From the NCBI RefSeq assembly GCF_000767465.1, contig NZ_CP009291.1, positions 3,700,501-3,764,500 of the forward strand: a stretch of DNA of 64,000 bases. The letters run 5' to 3'. Below, piece by piece: positions 44,512 through 54,459 of the stretch. A program made the position numbers and the translations under genes. Every line of letters starts with the position of its first letter. Position 1 is the stretch's first letter. The notes under the pieces were generated by a model that saw only the letters and a list, made by a program, of their open reading frames with translations, had not been told where the DNA came from and did not search any database. Source of the DNA: Novosphingobium pentaromativorans US6-1. Lineage in GTDB: Bacteria; Pseudomonadota; Alphaproteobacteria; Sphingomonadales; Sphingomonadaceae.

Positions 44512-45462
44512 TCAGAACTGGTCGGCGGCGTCCTGCAGGGCGCTCAGGCGCTTGGGGGCGATCGAACGCCAACTGCGCGCAATGCGCGCCGCGATCATGT
44601 CCCAGTCGTTGCTGCCTAGATCGAGGCGAATGCCGATCCAGCCATCGCCGAAATAGGCGGGACGGAAATAGCGTTCCTCGTCCTGTTCCAGCAGCATCGC
44701 CTGTTCGTCGACGCCGCTGATCTTGACGAGCAGGGCAATGCGCCCGTCGCCATGATGATCACTGGTGAAATAGGCGAACTTCTTGCCCTTGATCACGCCG
44801 AAGCAGGGCATGCCGTGGCTCGTGATCTCGTCGGCCTCCGGCATTGCCATGGCCTGTTCGCGCACGCGTTCGAGCAGCCATTCGGCACTTTTCTCCCGCG
44901 TCACAAGGCTCGCGAGGCAGCGCGAGTAGAGCTGGTGCTCGGCGATCAGGACGCGGGCGGCCAGACTGTCGGGCGTGTCGCCGGGAATGATCGCGACCGG
45001 GGTCTGGCCCAGGATCGGGCCGTCGTCGAGTTCGGCGGTGACAAGGTGCACGGTAACGCCGCCATGCGAATCGCCCGCCTCGATGGCGCGCTCATGGGTG
45101 TGCAGCCCGGTGTACTTGGGCAGCAGGGACGGGTGGATGTTGACCATGCGGCCTTCCCAACCCCCGACGAATTCCGGGGTGAGGATGCGCATGTAGCCGG
45201 CCAGGGCGACCCACTGCGCACCCGATTCGCGGATCGCGGCGTCCATTGCCTTGTCATGTTCCGCGCGCGCCATGCCCTTGTGCGAAAGGGCGAAGGTGGG
45301 CACGCCCTCTGCTTCGGCGAGGACGAGGCCCTTGGCTGCCGGGTCGTTGGAGGCGACCAGGACGATCTCGAAAGGACAGTCCTCGGCCCGGCTCGCGTAA
45401 AGCAGGGCGGCCATGTTGGTGCCGCTGCCGGAAATGAGGACGGCAACCTTTTCGCGGTTCAT
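44512..45462 (-). CDS. purN: Phosphoribosylglycinamide formyltransferase fused to a YjbR/MmcQ-like domain
   Basis: A 316-residue protein, about 100 residues longer than usual PurN. Residues 1-190 are PurN: VAVLISGSGTNMAALL at the start, VALAGYMRILTPEFV, and the catalytic Asn-His-Asp set in MVNIHPSLLPKYTGLHTHERA and VTAELDDGPILGQ. Residues about 205-316 look like a YjbR/MmcQ (CyaY-like) DNA-binding-fold domain: SHGMPCFGVIKGKKFAYF and a YFGDGWIGIRLD motif. PurN adds the formyl group to GAR with 10-formyl-THF. It is 49 bp downstream of purM on the same strand. Confidence 0.9.
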   Translation of the reverse strand: MNREKVAVLISGSGTNMAALLYASRAEDCPFEIVLVASNDPAAKGLVLAEAEGVPTFALSHKGMARAEHDKAMDAAIRESGAQWVALAGYMRILTPEFVGGWEGRMVNIHPSLLPKYTGLHTHERAIEAGDSHGGVTVHLVTAELDDGPILGQTPVAIIPGDTPDSLAARVLIAEHQLYSRCLASLVTREKSAEWLLERVREQAMAMPEADEITSHGMPCFGVIKGKKFAYFTSDHHGDGRIALLVKISGVDEQAMLLEQDEERYFRPAYFGDGWIGIRLDLGSNDWDMIAARIARSWRSIAPKRLSALQDAADQF

Positions 45463-45511
45463 TCGAAACTTCCGTTCGCGTCAGGCCGGAGGGATAACAG
45501 CATCCGTGGTC

Positions 45512-46615
45512 TCAAGCGAAGTGCGTCGCTTCCCAGTTCTCGCGAGCGGACCAGACTTCGGCCTTGCCCTGCACGGTGCAACCCTTTTCGCCCGGCTCGA
45601 TCGCGCCGATGACGTGGACGGTTTCGCCCGCCGCTTCGAGTTCGGCCTGCAGCGCGCCCACGTCGTCGGCGGCCACGGCAAGGACCATGCCGATGCCGCA
45701 GTTGAAGGTGCGGGCCATCTCGCCGGGCTCGATGTTGCCCTGGGCCTGGAGGAACGCCATCAGGCGCGGCTGCAGCCATGCGCCTGCGTCGATGCGCGCA
45801 TGCAGGCCCTTGGGCAGGACACGCGGGATATTTTCCAGCAGACCGCCGCCGGTAATGTGGGCAAGGGCGTGGATGCGGCCCGAACGGATGAAGGGCAGCA
45901 GGCTCTTCACGTAGATGCGCGTCGGCGCGATCAGCGCGTCGATCAGCAGGGTTTCCGCATCGAACAGGGCCGGGCGGTCGAGCTTCCAGCCCTTGTCCTC
46001 GGCAAGGCGGCGGACCAGAGAATAGCCGTTCGAGTGCACGCCCGAGGACGCCAGACCCAGCAGGACGTCGCCGCTGGCCACCTTGTCGCCGGTCAGCTGC
46101 TCGCCGCGCTCGACGGCGCCGACGCAGAAGCCGGCAAGGTCGTAGTCGCCTGCAGCATACATGCCGGGCATTTCCGCCGTTTCGCCGCCGATGAGGGCGC
46201 AGCCCGACATCTTGCAGCCTTCGGCAATGCCGGCAACGACGCGTTCGGCGACGCCGTTCTCGAGTTTTCCGGTAGCGAAGTAGTCGAGGAAGAAGAGGGG
46301 CTCCGCGCCCTGCACGATAAGGTCGTTCACGCACATGGCGACAAGGTCGATGCCGATGTGGTCGTGACGGTCGTGATCGATGGCTAGCTTGACCTTGGTG
46401 CCCACGCCATCGTTCGCCGCGACAAGGAGCGGATCCTTGTAACCGGCCGCGCGTGGATCGAAGAACCCTCCGAACCCTCCGAGGTCGGCGTCCGCGCCGG
46501 GACGGGCGGTCGCTTTGGCCAGCGGGGCGATGGCTTTGACAAGGGCGTTGCCGGCCGCGATCGAAACGCCGGCCTGCTCATAGCTATAGCTCTTCGAGGA
46601 GTTATCTTCGGACAT
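45512..46615 (-). CDS. purM: Phosphoribosylformylglycinamidine cyclo-ligase
   Basis: A 367-residue AIR synthetase. [18 protein letters not shown] at the start, [16 protein letters not shown], the phosphate/ATP loop [25 protein letters not shown] and [18 protein letters not shown] identify it. It closes the imidazole ring in purine synthesis. ATG 46615 is the family start. The 150 bp between this gene and the next plus-strand start at 46765 form a divergent promoter region. Confidence 0.96.
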   Translation of the reverse strand: MSEDNSSKSYSYEQAGVSIAAGNALVKAIAPLAKATARPGADADLGGFGGFFDPRAAGYKDPLLVAANDGVGTKVKLAIDHDRHDHIGIDLVAMCVNDLIVQGAEPLFFLDYFATGKLENGVAERVVAGIAEGCKMSGCALIGGETAEMPGMYAAGDYDLAGFCVGAVERGEQLTGDKVASGDVLLGLASSGVHSNGYSLVRRLAEDKGWKLDRPALFDAETLLIDALIAPTRIYVKSLLPFIRSGRIHALAHITGGGLLENIPRVLPKGLHARIDAGAWLQPRLMAFLQAQGNIEPGEMARTFNCGIGMVLAVAADDVGALQAELEAAGETVHVIGAIEPGEKGCTVQGKAEVWSARENWEATHFA

Positions 46616-46764
46616 TGCGCGCGCATAGTGCGCAATCGGTTTCGAGTCACGCCCGACCCGCAAAAATGACGCACAAAAAGCGCCGGGGATGCCCAAGTTC
46701 GGGAGCAGTCGCTTTCCTGCTTGGATTTCGCTCGCCGTTTGGGCAAAAGGCCCGGGTTTTGACA

Positions 46765-48051
46765 ATGGCCACGACAATCTCCCACAAATTCCGGCGGCTT
46801 GCCCGCACCGGTTCGCTCAAGGGCGCCGCTGGGCGCAAGGGCCTGATCCTCGGCGGCGTGGCGGCGGCGGCGCTCGCCCTGGCGGGCGGCTCGGCGCTGA
46901 TCGCGCAGATCGATGGTGACCGGGGCATTGCCCCGCTCGTCAATTCCGAGGATATTCAGGTCAACGGCATAAAGGTCGACGTATCGGACAAGACCGGCGC
47001 CGATGCGCGCCTCAAGGCCTGGAAAGAGGCGGAAAAGGAAGCCTGGAAGAAGCTGGGCGGTCCGGACATGCCGGTCGAGTCGATCGATGCCATGGTCTCG
47101 TCCGTGGTGATCGAGCACGAACAGATCGGTCCGCACCGCTATATCGCCTCGCTGGGCGTCATCTTCGACAAGGCCAAGGCGGGCCAGTTCGTCGGCGGAG
47201 ACGGTGCGACGGTCCGTTCGGCGCCGCTGCTGGTCATTCCCGTGCTCTACTCGGGCGGTGTGCGTCAGGTCTTCGAGGTGCGCGGGGCCTGGCAGCGCGC
47301 CTGGGCCGAGTTCCAGGCCGCGCAGAGCACCATCGATTACGTACGCCCCGCCGGTGCGGGCGGCGAATCGCTGATTCTCACGGCGGGACAGCCGGGCCGG
47401 CGCAGCCGCCTGTGGTGGCGAAACGTGCTCAACCAGTTCGATGCGGCTGACGTGATCGTGCCGGTGGCCCGGCTCGAGCGCCAGTGGCCGGGCGGCCCGG
47501 TGAAGGGTACGTTCACGGCGCGCTACGGCCCGGACAACAAGTTCCTCTCCAGCTTTGAGATGACGGCCGCAAGCGAAGAGCAGTTGCCTGAAATGCTCGA
47601 CAAGGCAGTGCAGCGCGTCGATGGCATCTACCGCGGTGCGCTCGATCAGGGGCTGCTGCAGCCCGACCCGACGATCACCGCCGGTCGCCTCACGCTGGAC
47701 CGCGCTTTCGCCGAATTGCGCGACAAGCTGATGCCCCAAGGCGCGCCGCCGCCAGAACTTCTCACGCCTCAGCCGATCCCGGGCGCCGCGTCCGAAAGCG
47801 TCGCTGCCGGTCAGGTCGAGACGGTGACCGTACAGTTCGCAACGCCCGATGCGGGAGCGGTCGACGCGGCGCTGGCTGCCGTTCGCGGCGTGCCGGGCGT
47901 GAGCGGGGCCGCTACGGTGAGCCTTGCCATCGGTGGCACCTCGGTCATGCGGGTGACGGCAGCGGGCGGGGTAGAACGGCTTGCCGCGGCGCTGAAGGCA
48001 CAGGGCTGGAATGTCTCTGCCAGCGGTTCTACGCTGAGGATCAGCCGCTAG
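46765..48051 (+). CDS. Membrane-anchored protein of unknown function (428 residues)
   Basis: It starts at ATG 46765, with a basic N-terminus and one membrane helix at about residues 27-50 ([20 protein letters not shown]). The rest faces the periplasm: first a region starting [20 protein letters not shown] that resembles DUF2066-like folds, then a Pro-rich linker ([15 protein letters not shown]) and a C-terminal repeat-like domain [20 protein letters not shown]. It is followed 15 bp later by hdaA in one operon. Sphingomonads keep this gene next to hdaA and purM, but no function is known to me. Confidence 0.75.
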   Translation: MATTISHKFRRLARTGSLKGAAGRKGLILGGVAAAALALAGGSALIAQIDGDRGIAPLVNSEDIQVNGIKVDVSDKTGADARLKAWKEAEKEAWKKLGGPDMPVESIDAMVSSVVIEHEQIGPHRYIASLGVIFDKAKAGQFVGGDGATVRSAPLLVIPVLYSGGVRQVFEVRGAWQRAWAEFQAAQSTIDYVRPAGAGGESLILTAGQPGRRSRLWWRNVLNQFDAADVIVPVARLERQWPGGPVKGTFTARYGPDNKFLSSFEMTAASEEQLPEMLDKAVQRVDGIYRGALDQGLLQPDPTITAGRLTLDRAFAELRDKLMPQGAPPPELLTPQPIPGAASESVAAGQVETVTVQFATPDAGAVDAALAAVRGVPGVSGAATVSLAIGGTSVMRVTAAGGVERLAAALKAQGWNVSASGSTLRISR

Positions 48052-48066
48052 GACCGGGCCTTGGGC

Positions 48067-48696
48067 ATGAGGCAGATCGCATTACCGCTTTCGTCCAAAC
48101 GGGACAGGCCCCCGCGCATCGTCGTGGGCAATGCCAATGTGTCCGTGATCGACGCAATGTCGGAGCCGGGCAACTGGCCGTTCCGTACTGCGATCCTCAC
48201 CGGGCCGCCACGCTCGGGCAAGTCGCTTCTCGCTGGCTGGTTCGCCGACGCGGGCGTGGGTGACGTGGTGGACGATGCCGAGACGGTCGACGAGGATGCG
48301 CTGTTCCACCGCTGGAACCGCGCGCAGGAGAGCGGGCGTCCGCTCCTCATCGTCACCAACCGGCCGCGCGGCAGCGGCGAGGGGGCGTGGAAAGTCAAGC
48401 TGCCGGATCTCAATTCTAGGCTGGGAGCTGCGCTCGACCTCGAAGTCGGCGTGCCGGACGACGAGATGCTGGCCGCCTTGATGGAAGTCCACGCCGAGAT
48501 GCGCGGCCTCGTTCTTGACCATTCCGCAACCGATTATCTTGTACCAAGGTGCGAGCGTAGCCATCTGGGGGTCGAAAGGCTGGTCGAAGCGATCGATCGG
48601 CTCAGTCTGGAACGCAAGCAGGCCCCCACACTGGCCATCTGGCGCGAAGCCTTGATCGAGACTAAAGGCAGCGCTCCGGAAGGCCTCGGGAACTAG
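48067..48696 (+). CDS. hdaA: DnaA regulatory inactivator HdaA
   Basis: A 209-residue DnaA-like AAA protein without the DNA-binding domain. MRQIALPLSSKRDRPP carries the clamp-binding QxxLPL-type motif, followed by Walker A GPPRSGKSLLAGW, a sensor region VTNRPRGSGEGAW and the arginine-finger-like LNSRLGAAL. HdaA with the sliding clamp stimulates ATP hydrolysis by DnaA so that replication starts only once per cycle. ATG 48067 is preferred over a TTG at 48061. The gap to the membrane protein is 15 bp. Confidence 0.92.
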   Translation: MRQIALPLSSKRDRPPRIVVGNANVSVIDAMSEPGNWPFRTAILTGPPRSGKSLLAGWFADAGVGDVVDDAETVDEDALFHRWNRAQESGRPLLIVTNRPRGSGEGAWKVKLPDLNSRLGAALDLEVGVPDDEMLAALMEVHAEMRGLVLDHSATDYLVPRCERSHLGVERLVEAIDRLSLERKQAPTLAIWREALIETKGSAPEGLGN

Positions 48697-48747
48697 GTCT
48701 GCTCTACGATGCTTGCCTTGCAGGCGAATTGATGGGAGATTCGGGCA

Positions 48748-49452
48748 ATGCTCGGTAATCTTGTCCGATATCTGGATTCTGTCGTGGCGCGCGATCCTGC
48801 GCCTCGTTCGCGTTGGGAAGTGCTGCTCTATCCCGGCGTGTGGGCGCTGTTCTGGCACAAGATCGCGCATCGCCTGTTCAATGCGCGCCTGTTCTTCCTC
48901 GCGCGTGCGGTCAACCACCTCTCCCGGTTCCTGACCGCCATCGACATTCATCCGGGCGCGACCATCGGCAAGAACTTCTTCATCGACCACGGTTTCACCG
49001 TGATCGGCGAGACGGCCGAGATCGGTGACAACGTCACTATCTACCAGTGCGTCACGCTTGGCGGTTCCAACCCGACGAACGGCAAGGGCGGCAAGCGCCA
49101 TCCCACGCTGGAGGACAATGTCATCGTCGGCTCCGGGGCCCAGATCATCGGTCCGGTGACCATCGGCAAGCGTGCCCGCATCGGCGCCAGCGCCGTCGTG
49201 ACGGAGAGCGTGCCCGATGGCGCGACCATGATCGGCGTCAAGGCGCGCTCGACCCTTGTCGCTGCAGAGACGTACGCCAAGGACTTCATGCCTTACGGCA
49301 CGCCCTGCAAGGAACCGTGCGAACCGGCGCCCAACCAGCGCGTCGACCAGCTCGAAGAGCAGATCGATGCCCTGCGAGCGCAAGTCGAGGCGCTCATGGC
49401 CGAACGTGATGAGGCCGCTAAGTCCACCGAACCGGCATGCAAGGGCGTTTGA
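48748..49452 (+). CDS. cysE: Serine O-acetyltransferase
   Basis: A 234-residue left-handed beta-helix acetyltransferase. It makes O-acetylserine for cysteine synthesis. IDIHPGATIGKNFFIDHGF (catalytic His region), GETAEIGDNVTIYQCVTLGG and the hexapeptide repeats GPVTIGKRARIGASAVV are intact. The C-terminal part ends in a coiled coil (RVDQLEEQIDALRAQVEALM). GGGAGATTCG precedes the ATG. Next is a DUF2794 gene, only 5 bp after the stop. Confidence 0.95.
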   Translation: MLGNLVRYLDSVVARDPAPRSRWEVLLYPGVWALFWHKIAHRLFNARLFFLARAVNHLSRFLTAIDIHPGATIGKNFFIDHGFTVIGETAEIGDNVTIYQCVTLGGSNPTNGKGGKRHPTLEDNVIVGSGAQIIGPVTIGKRARIGASAVVTESVPDGATMIGVKARSTLVAAETYAKDFMPYGTPCKEPCEPAPNQRVDQLEEQIDALRAQVEALMAERDEAAKSTEPACKGV

Positions 49453-49457
49453 GCTGA

Positions 49458-49829
49458 ATGTCGGTTGGGCCGGCCGGACTGAATTCCCATCACGGCAGTG
49501 TCGTTGCATTCCCCGGGCGCAAGCCTCTGCAGGTGGGGTTTGAGCGCGACGAGCTGATGCGCATTCTGGATCTTTACGGGCGCATGGTCGCGGCCGGACT
49601 GTGGCGCGACTACGCCATGGATTTCGGCAAGGACGCCGCGAACTTCAGCGCCTTTCGCCGCGCTGCCGAACGCCCGCAGGCGCGGGTGGAGAAGCGCCCT
49701 TCGCTGCGCGGAAAGCAGGGCATGTGGACGCTGTTCGGCGAGGCCGGGCAAGTGCTCAAGCGCGGGCACGAACTGGCCGGCATTCTCAGCCCGCTCGAAC
49801 GCAAGCTCCTCAAGGTCGTCGAGGATTGA
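49458..49829 (+). CDS. DUF2794 protein
   Basis: A 123-residue protein, 5 bp after cysE. VVAFPGRKPLQVGFERDELMRILDLYGRMVAAG, WRDYAMDF and the late HELAGILSPLERKLLKVVE are typical of the DUF2794 family, which is confined to alphaproteobacteria and has no known role. It is often linked with cysE or neighbouring metabolic genes. Confidence 0.88.
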   Translation: MSVGPAGLNSHHGSVVAFPGRKPLQVGFERDELMRILDLYGRMVAAGLWRDYAMDFGKDAANFSAFRRAAERPQARVEKRPSLRGKQGMWTLFGEAGQVLKRGHELAGILSPLERKLLKVVED

Positions 49830-49856
49830 GGGCAGGGGGCTGTTTTGCTCCCGTTC

Positions 49857-50762
49857 TCAGCCGCGCTTGCCTGACAGCATCGCCATCGCATGATGCGACT
49901 GCTCCATGCCGTTGTCGAAGACACGGTCGCCGCGCCGGTCGCGGATACGTTCCCAGGCCGCTGCGAATCCTTCGACGGTCCGCTCTGCCTCGGGCAGCAG
50001 GACGCCGTCGTTCATGGTGATGAAGGCGCCCTGGTAGACGCCGCCACCCGCACCCACGATGGCATCGCTTGGCGCATCCTTCGATACGAGGAAGAGGGCG
50101 GCGGGCACCACGGCTTCCGGAACGAAAGCATTATAGGCTTCATCGGGAAAGATGTCGGCGGTCATGCGCGTGCCCGCCGTCGGGGCGATGGAGTTGACGC
50201 GGATGTCGTACTTGGCGCCTTCCATGCGCAAGGTACGGGCGAGGCCGAGAACGCCGGCCTTGGCCGCGCCGTAGTTGGCCTGGCCGAAGTTGCCGCCAAG
50301 ACCGGAGGACGAAGTCGTCATCAGAACGCGGCCGTAGCGCTGCTCGCGCATGGTTTCCCAAACCGCCTTGGTCGCAAAGGCGCTGCCCAGCAGGTGGACG
50401 CGCACGACCAGCTCGAAATCGGCCGGGTCCATCTTGGCGAAAGTGCGGTCGCGCAGGATCCCGGCATTGTTGATCAGGACATGGACGCCGCCCCATGCTT
50501 CCCTGGTGCGCGCGACCATCGCTTCCATCTGGGCGAAGTCCGAAACGTCGCCGCCGTCGGCCATGGCCTCGCCGCCAGCTACGCGAATTTCCTCGACCAC
50601 CGCCAGTGCGGCGTCGGAGTGGCCGCGCCCGTCGCGCTCGCCGCCGAGGTCGTTGACCACGACTTTCGCGCCGCGCCGCGCCAGTTCGAGGGCATAGGCG
50701 CGTCCCAGTCCATTGCCGGCACCGGTCACGATCGCGACCTGTCCTTCGAACGAAATGGGCAT
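49857..50762 (-). CDS. Short-chain dehydrogenase/reductase
   Basis: A 301-residue SDR. The NAD(P) loop TGAGNGLGRAYALELARRG, the DGGDVSD segment, VLINNAGILRDRTFAKM and the catalytic YGAAKAG (Tyr-Lys) match the multifunctional-enzyme (HSD17B4-like) 3-hydroxyacyl-CoA dehydrogenases. The long C-terminus (residues 200-301) is also of this type. It could oxidise a 3-hydroxyacyl-CoA or a hydroxysteroid. It is divergent from purS, and no partner hydratase is beside it. Confidence 0.9.
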   Translation of the reverse strand: MPISFEGQVAIVTGAGNGLGRAYALELARRGAKVVVNDLGGERDGRGHSDAALAVVEEIRVAGGEAMADGGDVSDFAQMEAMVARTREAWGGVHVLINNAGILRDRTFAKMDPADFELVVRVHLLGSAFATKAVWETMREQRYGRVLMTTSSSGLGGNFGQANYGAAKAGVLGLARTLRMEGAKYDIRVNSIAPTAGTRMTADIFPDEAYNAFVPEAVVPAALFLVSKDAPSDAIVGAGGGVYQGAFITMNDGVLLPEAERTVEGFAAAWERIRDRRGDRVFDNGMEQSHHAMAMLSGKRG

Positions 50763-50972
50763 ATTCTTGGCACTCCGGCTTGGCGCTTGAAGGGGCTTGC
50801 CGCGAGATGGCAGGTTGCGCGGCGCGGTTCAATTGCAAAGCTTGCCCATGAAGCGCGTGCTGCCGCTTGCTCCCGCGCGTTCTCGGGGCCATAGGCGGTC
50901 CGAACGAATCCGGCGATTCCGCGCGAAGCGGGATTGCATTTGACCAGACCGCCCAAGCGAAAGGCCCCCGCG

Positions 50973-51209
50973 ATGAAAGTCCGCGTCCACGTCAGCCTCA
51001 AGCCCGGTGTCCTCGATCCGCAGGGTCGGGCGATTCATCACTCGCTCGAAGGCCTCGGCTTCTCGGGAGTGAACGACGTCCGCGCCGGCCGCCTGATCGA
51101 GCTCGACGTTGCCGACAACGTCAGCGACGAAGCGCTCGACGACATGTGCCGCAAGCTCCTCGCCAACATGGTGATCGAGAACTACCGCATCGAGAAGGTC
51201 GCCGCATGA
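50973..51209 (+). CDS. purS: FGAM synthase subunit PurS
   Basis: A 78-residue subunit: [35 protein letters not shown] and [15 protein letters not shown]. PurS bridges PurL and PurQ and passes ammonia in the four-protein FGAM synthase used by Gram-positives and alphaproteobacteria. Its stop overlaps the purQ start (ATGA). The ATG at 50973 is chosen over an open upstream extension. Confidence 0.95.
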   Translation: MKVRVHVSLKPGVLDPQGRAIHHSLEGLGFSGVNDVRAGRLIELDVADNVSDEALDDMCRKLLANMVIENYRIEKVAA

Positions 51210-51883
51210 GCTTCCGCTCCGCCGTCATCACCTTTCCCGGCTCCAATTGCGACCGCGACATGGCGGACGCGCTGGAGAAGGTTTCGGGCACCGCGCCGCA
51301 TCGCGTCTGGCACGGTGACGCCGACCTGCCCGAGGGACTGGACTTCATCGCCTTGCCGGGCGGCTTTTCCTATGGCGACTACTTGCGCTGCGGTGCGATT
51401 GCCTCGCGCTCGCCGGTGATGCGCGCCGTCATCGAGGCTGCCGGTCGCGGCGTTCCGGTGCTCGGGGTCTGCAACGGTTTCCAGGTCCTGACCGAAAGCG
51501 GGCTGCTGCCCGGTGCGCTGCTGCGCAACTCGGTGATCCGCTTCGTCTGCCGCGACGTTCGCCTCAAGGTCGAAAACGCGCAGTCGCTGTTCACCAGCGG
51601 CTATGAAGCGGGCCAGGAAATCGTCATTCCGGTCGCCCACCACGACGGCAACTACTTCGCCGACGAAGCGACGCTCGACCGTCTCGAGGGCGAGGGCCGC
51701 GTGGCCTTCCGCTATGCCGAGGACGTCAACGGTTCGGCCCGGCAGATCGCCGGCGTGCTCAACGATGGCGGCAACGTGCTGGGCATGATGCCGCACCCCG
51801 AACGTGCCATCGAAGCTACCCACGGTGGCACGGATGGTCGCGCATTGTTCGAAAGCGCTATCAGGGGCTTGGTCGGCGCCTGA
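51206..51883 (+). CDS. purQ: FGAM synthase glutaminase subunit PurQ
   Basis: A 225-residue class I glutamine amidotransferase. The nucleophile Cys lies in [17 protein letters not shown] and the His/Glu pair in [10 protein letters not shown]. It releases ammonia from glutamine for FGAM synthesis. The gene overlaps purS by 4 bp. purL is not in the window. Confidence 0.96.
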   Translation: MSFRSAVITFPGSNCDRDMADALEKVSGTAPHRVWHGDADLPEGLDFIALPGGFSYGDYLRCGAIASRSPVMRAVIEAAGRGVPVLGVCNGFQVLTESGLLPGALLRNSVIRFVCRDVRLKVENAQSLFTSGYEAGQEIVIPVAHHDGNYFADEATLDRLEGEGRVAFRYAEDVNGSARQIAGVLNDGGNVLGMMPHPERAIEATHGGTDGRALFESAIRGLVGA

Positions 51884-52011
51884 TCGCCAGGCAGGCCGGC
51901 GTCCCGGGCGTGTTCCGGGGCAGTCAGCTTGGTCTTGGGCCATTTGGCTGCAAGCGCTGGCAGGACCTGAGCGCTATTCCGGTGCTGTTGCCGCTGCGCG
52001 CGGTTATCCGC

Positions 52012-54372
52012 TCAGGCCGCGCTCTGTCGTGGATTGGCCGGGCTGCCGAATAGTGCAATTGCATCTTCGGGGGCCATGGGGCGGCCGAAGAAATAGCCCT
52101 GGATCTTGCGGCAGCCGAGCTGCCGGATCATGTCGACCTCTTTCTGGGTCTCGGCGCCTTCGGCGGTCGTCGACATGCCGAGGCTGTCCGCCATGGCGAC
52201 GACGGCGCGGATGATCGCCAGGCTCTCGGGATTGCCCGTGGCGGCGCCCTGCACGAACATGCGGTCGACCTTGATCGTGGAGAAGCGCAGCTTGCGCAGG
52301 TAACCCAGCGAGGAATAGCCGGTCCCGAAGTCGTCGAGCGCGATGCCGCAGCCCAGCGCCATGACTTCCTCCAGCGCGGCATTGGCCATGGTCGTGTCGC
52401 GCAGGAAGATGCTCTCGGTCACCTCGATCTCGAGCCGGTTCGGGCTGAGCCCGCTGTGCTGGAGCGCACCGACCACGCTGGCCACGAAGTTTTGGTCGAG
52501 GAGCTGTTCGCCCGAGACATTCACCGCAACGCGGATGTGTTCGGGCCAGTTCATCGCTTCCTTGCAGGCCTCCCGGAGCACCCATTCCCCGATCGGCACG
52601 ATCAGGCGGGTATCCTCCGCCAGCGGGATGAACTTTGCCGGGCTGACGCTGCCGTGATCCTTGCTTTCCCAGCGCAGCAGCGCTTCGAAGCTGACGACGC
52701 CCTCGGTGTCCGCCGCAACGACGGGCTGGTACACAACCTTGAATTCGTCGCGTTCGAGGGCGCGGCGCAGGGAAAATTCCAGCTTGCGCCGCTCCTCGGC
52801 ATGGGCGTGAAGGGCCGGTTCGTAAGTGAAGTGCTCGTTACCCCCGGTATCCTTGGCGCGGTAGAGCGCCAGGTCGGCATTGCGCATGAGGGTCTCGACA
52901 GTCGAGCCGTCGCGCGGGCCGATCGCAGAGCCGACCGAGGCGCCGACGTAGAGAGTGTGGTGATCGACTTCGTAGGGCTGCGAGAGGCGCTTGATGACGC
53001 GTTCGGCGACACGTTCGATATGGGCAAGGTCCGAAGCGTCGCGGATCACGATGGCGAACTCGTCACCGCCAAGGCGGCCGCACAGTTCGTTGTCGGTCAT
53101 CTGCTCCTTGAGTCGCTCCGATACCCGGGCCAGCAACTGGTCGCCGACGAGATGGCCCAGCGAATCGTTGACCGCCTTGAAGCGATCGAGGTCGATCATC
53201 AGGAAGGCGCAGCGTGTGCGCCACTTGTCCGCGTAGTCCAGCGCGTCGCCCAGCGCTTCGGTGAGCATCAGGCGGTTGGGCAGGCCGGTAAGCGTGTCGT
53301 AACGCGCGAGCCAGGCAATCTTGTCGGAATTCTCGCGCGCCTCGGTGACGTCGGAGCCGACGCCGCGGAAGCCGTCGAAATTGCCCTTTTCGTCGAGCTT
53401 GGGCGTGCCGGAAAGCTCCCACCAGCGCGGTTGGCCGTGGATCGTCACGCGCACCAGCAGGTTGTTGAAGTTCTCGCGCCGCTTGATGCGCTCGGCAAGG
53501 TCGTGGAGGCTGGTCGAGAACTGGCCGCTTTCCCACGCCGATCCGGCGATGAGCTGGATCAGGGGCTGCCCCTCGATCTCCTTGGCATCCATGCCCAGGG
53601 CAAAGGCGAAGCGCGGGGAAACCGACCGCACGCGGCGTGCGGTATCGATCTGCCAGAGCCAGTCTGCCTCGCCTTCCTCGAACTCGCGCAGCAGCATCGA
53701 GACGACTTCGTCCTTCTCGACGATGCCGGCTTCGGCGATCTTGGTAATGACGTGGCGCCGCGCGCTCTCGATGGCGGCGGCAATCACGATTCCCGAGAAG
53801 GCGATGCTGACCGCGGCCATGTCGAACATGCCGCGGCTCAGGAAGAACACGATGGCGGTAGCGCCGGTGATTCCGGTGAACAGCAAGGTTCCCAGCGGTA
53901 CAGCGGGCAGCAGCACGGCCGATGCGGTCATCAGCATGGCCAGCACGATCCACAGCTTCACTTGCGTCTGCGCGTCGACGAAGAAGCCGAGGCCGCCGAT
54001 CGGGACGGACCAGGCCAGGCCGTTGAGAATGGAGCTGATCATCTGCGCGTGGACTTCGTCGCGCGAGATGCGGCGCTTGTCCGCGTCGATGAGCGTGCGG
54101 TCTATGCGGACCCCTCGCCAGAGCGTGCCGCAGGCCACTGCGATCCAGACCGCGACAGCCGCCATCGGCACTTGCCCGAAGACGAGCGCCGCCGTTGCGA
54201 GCATGGCGGAGATCTGCGTCGTGACCCGCGCGAAAGTGGAGTGGCCGAGGCAGGAATACTGTATTCCCCGCAGCCGACTCCAATCGCCGTCGTCCGGATC
54301 CGATAGCCCGAGCACCGCCAATACTGGCAGTTCCCGTGGCATGGCGCAGTAGGTGGACGTGTGCGTGTTCAC
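52012..54372 (-). CDS. PAS-GGDEF-EAL membrane signalling protein
   Basis: About 786 residues. The N-terminal part has several membrane helices (about residues 45-70, 110-160 and 170-190), then a PAS domain (residues about 230-350), a GGDEF domain with CGRLGGDEFAIVIRD and an EAL domain with FEALLRWESKDHG and the metal-binding LDDFGTGYSSLGYL. Both catalytic motifs are intact, so it may both make and break cyclic di-GMP. GTG 54372 is the probable start; an ATG at 54342 also fits. It precedes glmS in the minus direction but starts from its own promoter region. Confidence 0.9.
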   Translation of the reverse strand: MNTHTSTYCAMPRELPVLAVLGLSDPDDGDWSRLRGIQYSCLGHSTFARVTTQISAMLATAALVFGQVPMAAVAVWIAVACGTLWRGVRIDRTLIDADKRRISRDEVHAQMISSILNGLAWSVPIGGLGFFVDAQTQVKLWIVLAMLMTASAVLLPAVPLGTLLFTGITGATAIVFFLSRGMFDMAAVSIAFSGIVIAAAIESARRHVITKIAEAGIVEKDEVVSMLLREFEEGEADWLWQIDTARRVRSVSPRFAFALGMDAKEIEGQPLIQLIAGSAWESGQFSTSLHDLAERIKRRENFNNLLVRVTIHGQPRWWELSGTPKLDEKGNFDGFRGVGSDVTEARENSDKIAWLARYDTLTGLPNRLMLTEALGDALDYADKWRTRCAFLMIDLDRFKAVNDSLGHLVGDQLLARVSERLKEQMTDNELCGRLGGDEFAIVIRDASDLAHIERVAERVIKRLSQPYEVDHHTLYVGASVGSAIGPRDGSTVETLMRNADLALYRAKDTGGNEHFTYEPALHAHAEERRKLEFSLRRALERDEFKVVYQPVVAADTEGVVSFEALLRWESKDHGSVSPAKFIPLAEDTRLIVPIGEWVLREACKEAMNWPEHIRVAVNVSGEQLLDQNFVASVVGALQHSGLSPNRLEIEVTESIFLRDTTMANAALEEVMALGCGIALDDFGTGYSSLGYLRKLRFSTIKVDRMFVQGAATGNPESLAIIRAVVAMADSLGMSTTAEGAETQKEVDMIRQLGCRKIQGYFFGRPMAPEDAIALFGSPANPRQSAA

Positions 54373-54459
54373 TCCCCTGCAATAACCGACCAAGTGTTAT
54401 TACAGGGTAAAAGTCGTCCGATCAGTCGGCAGGGCCTGAATTATTTCCACGAACGGCCG

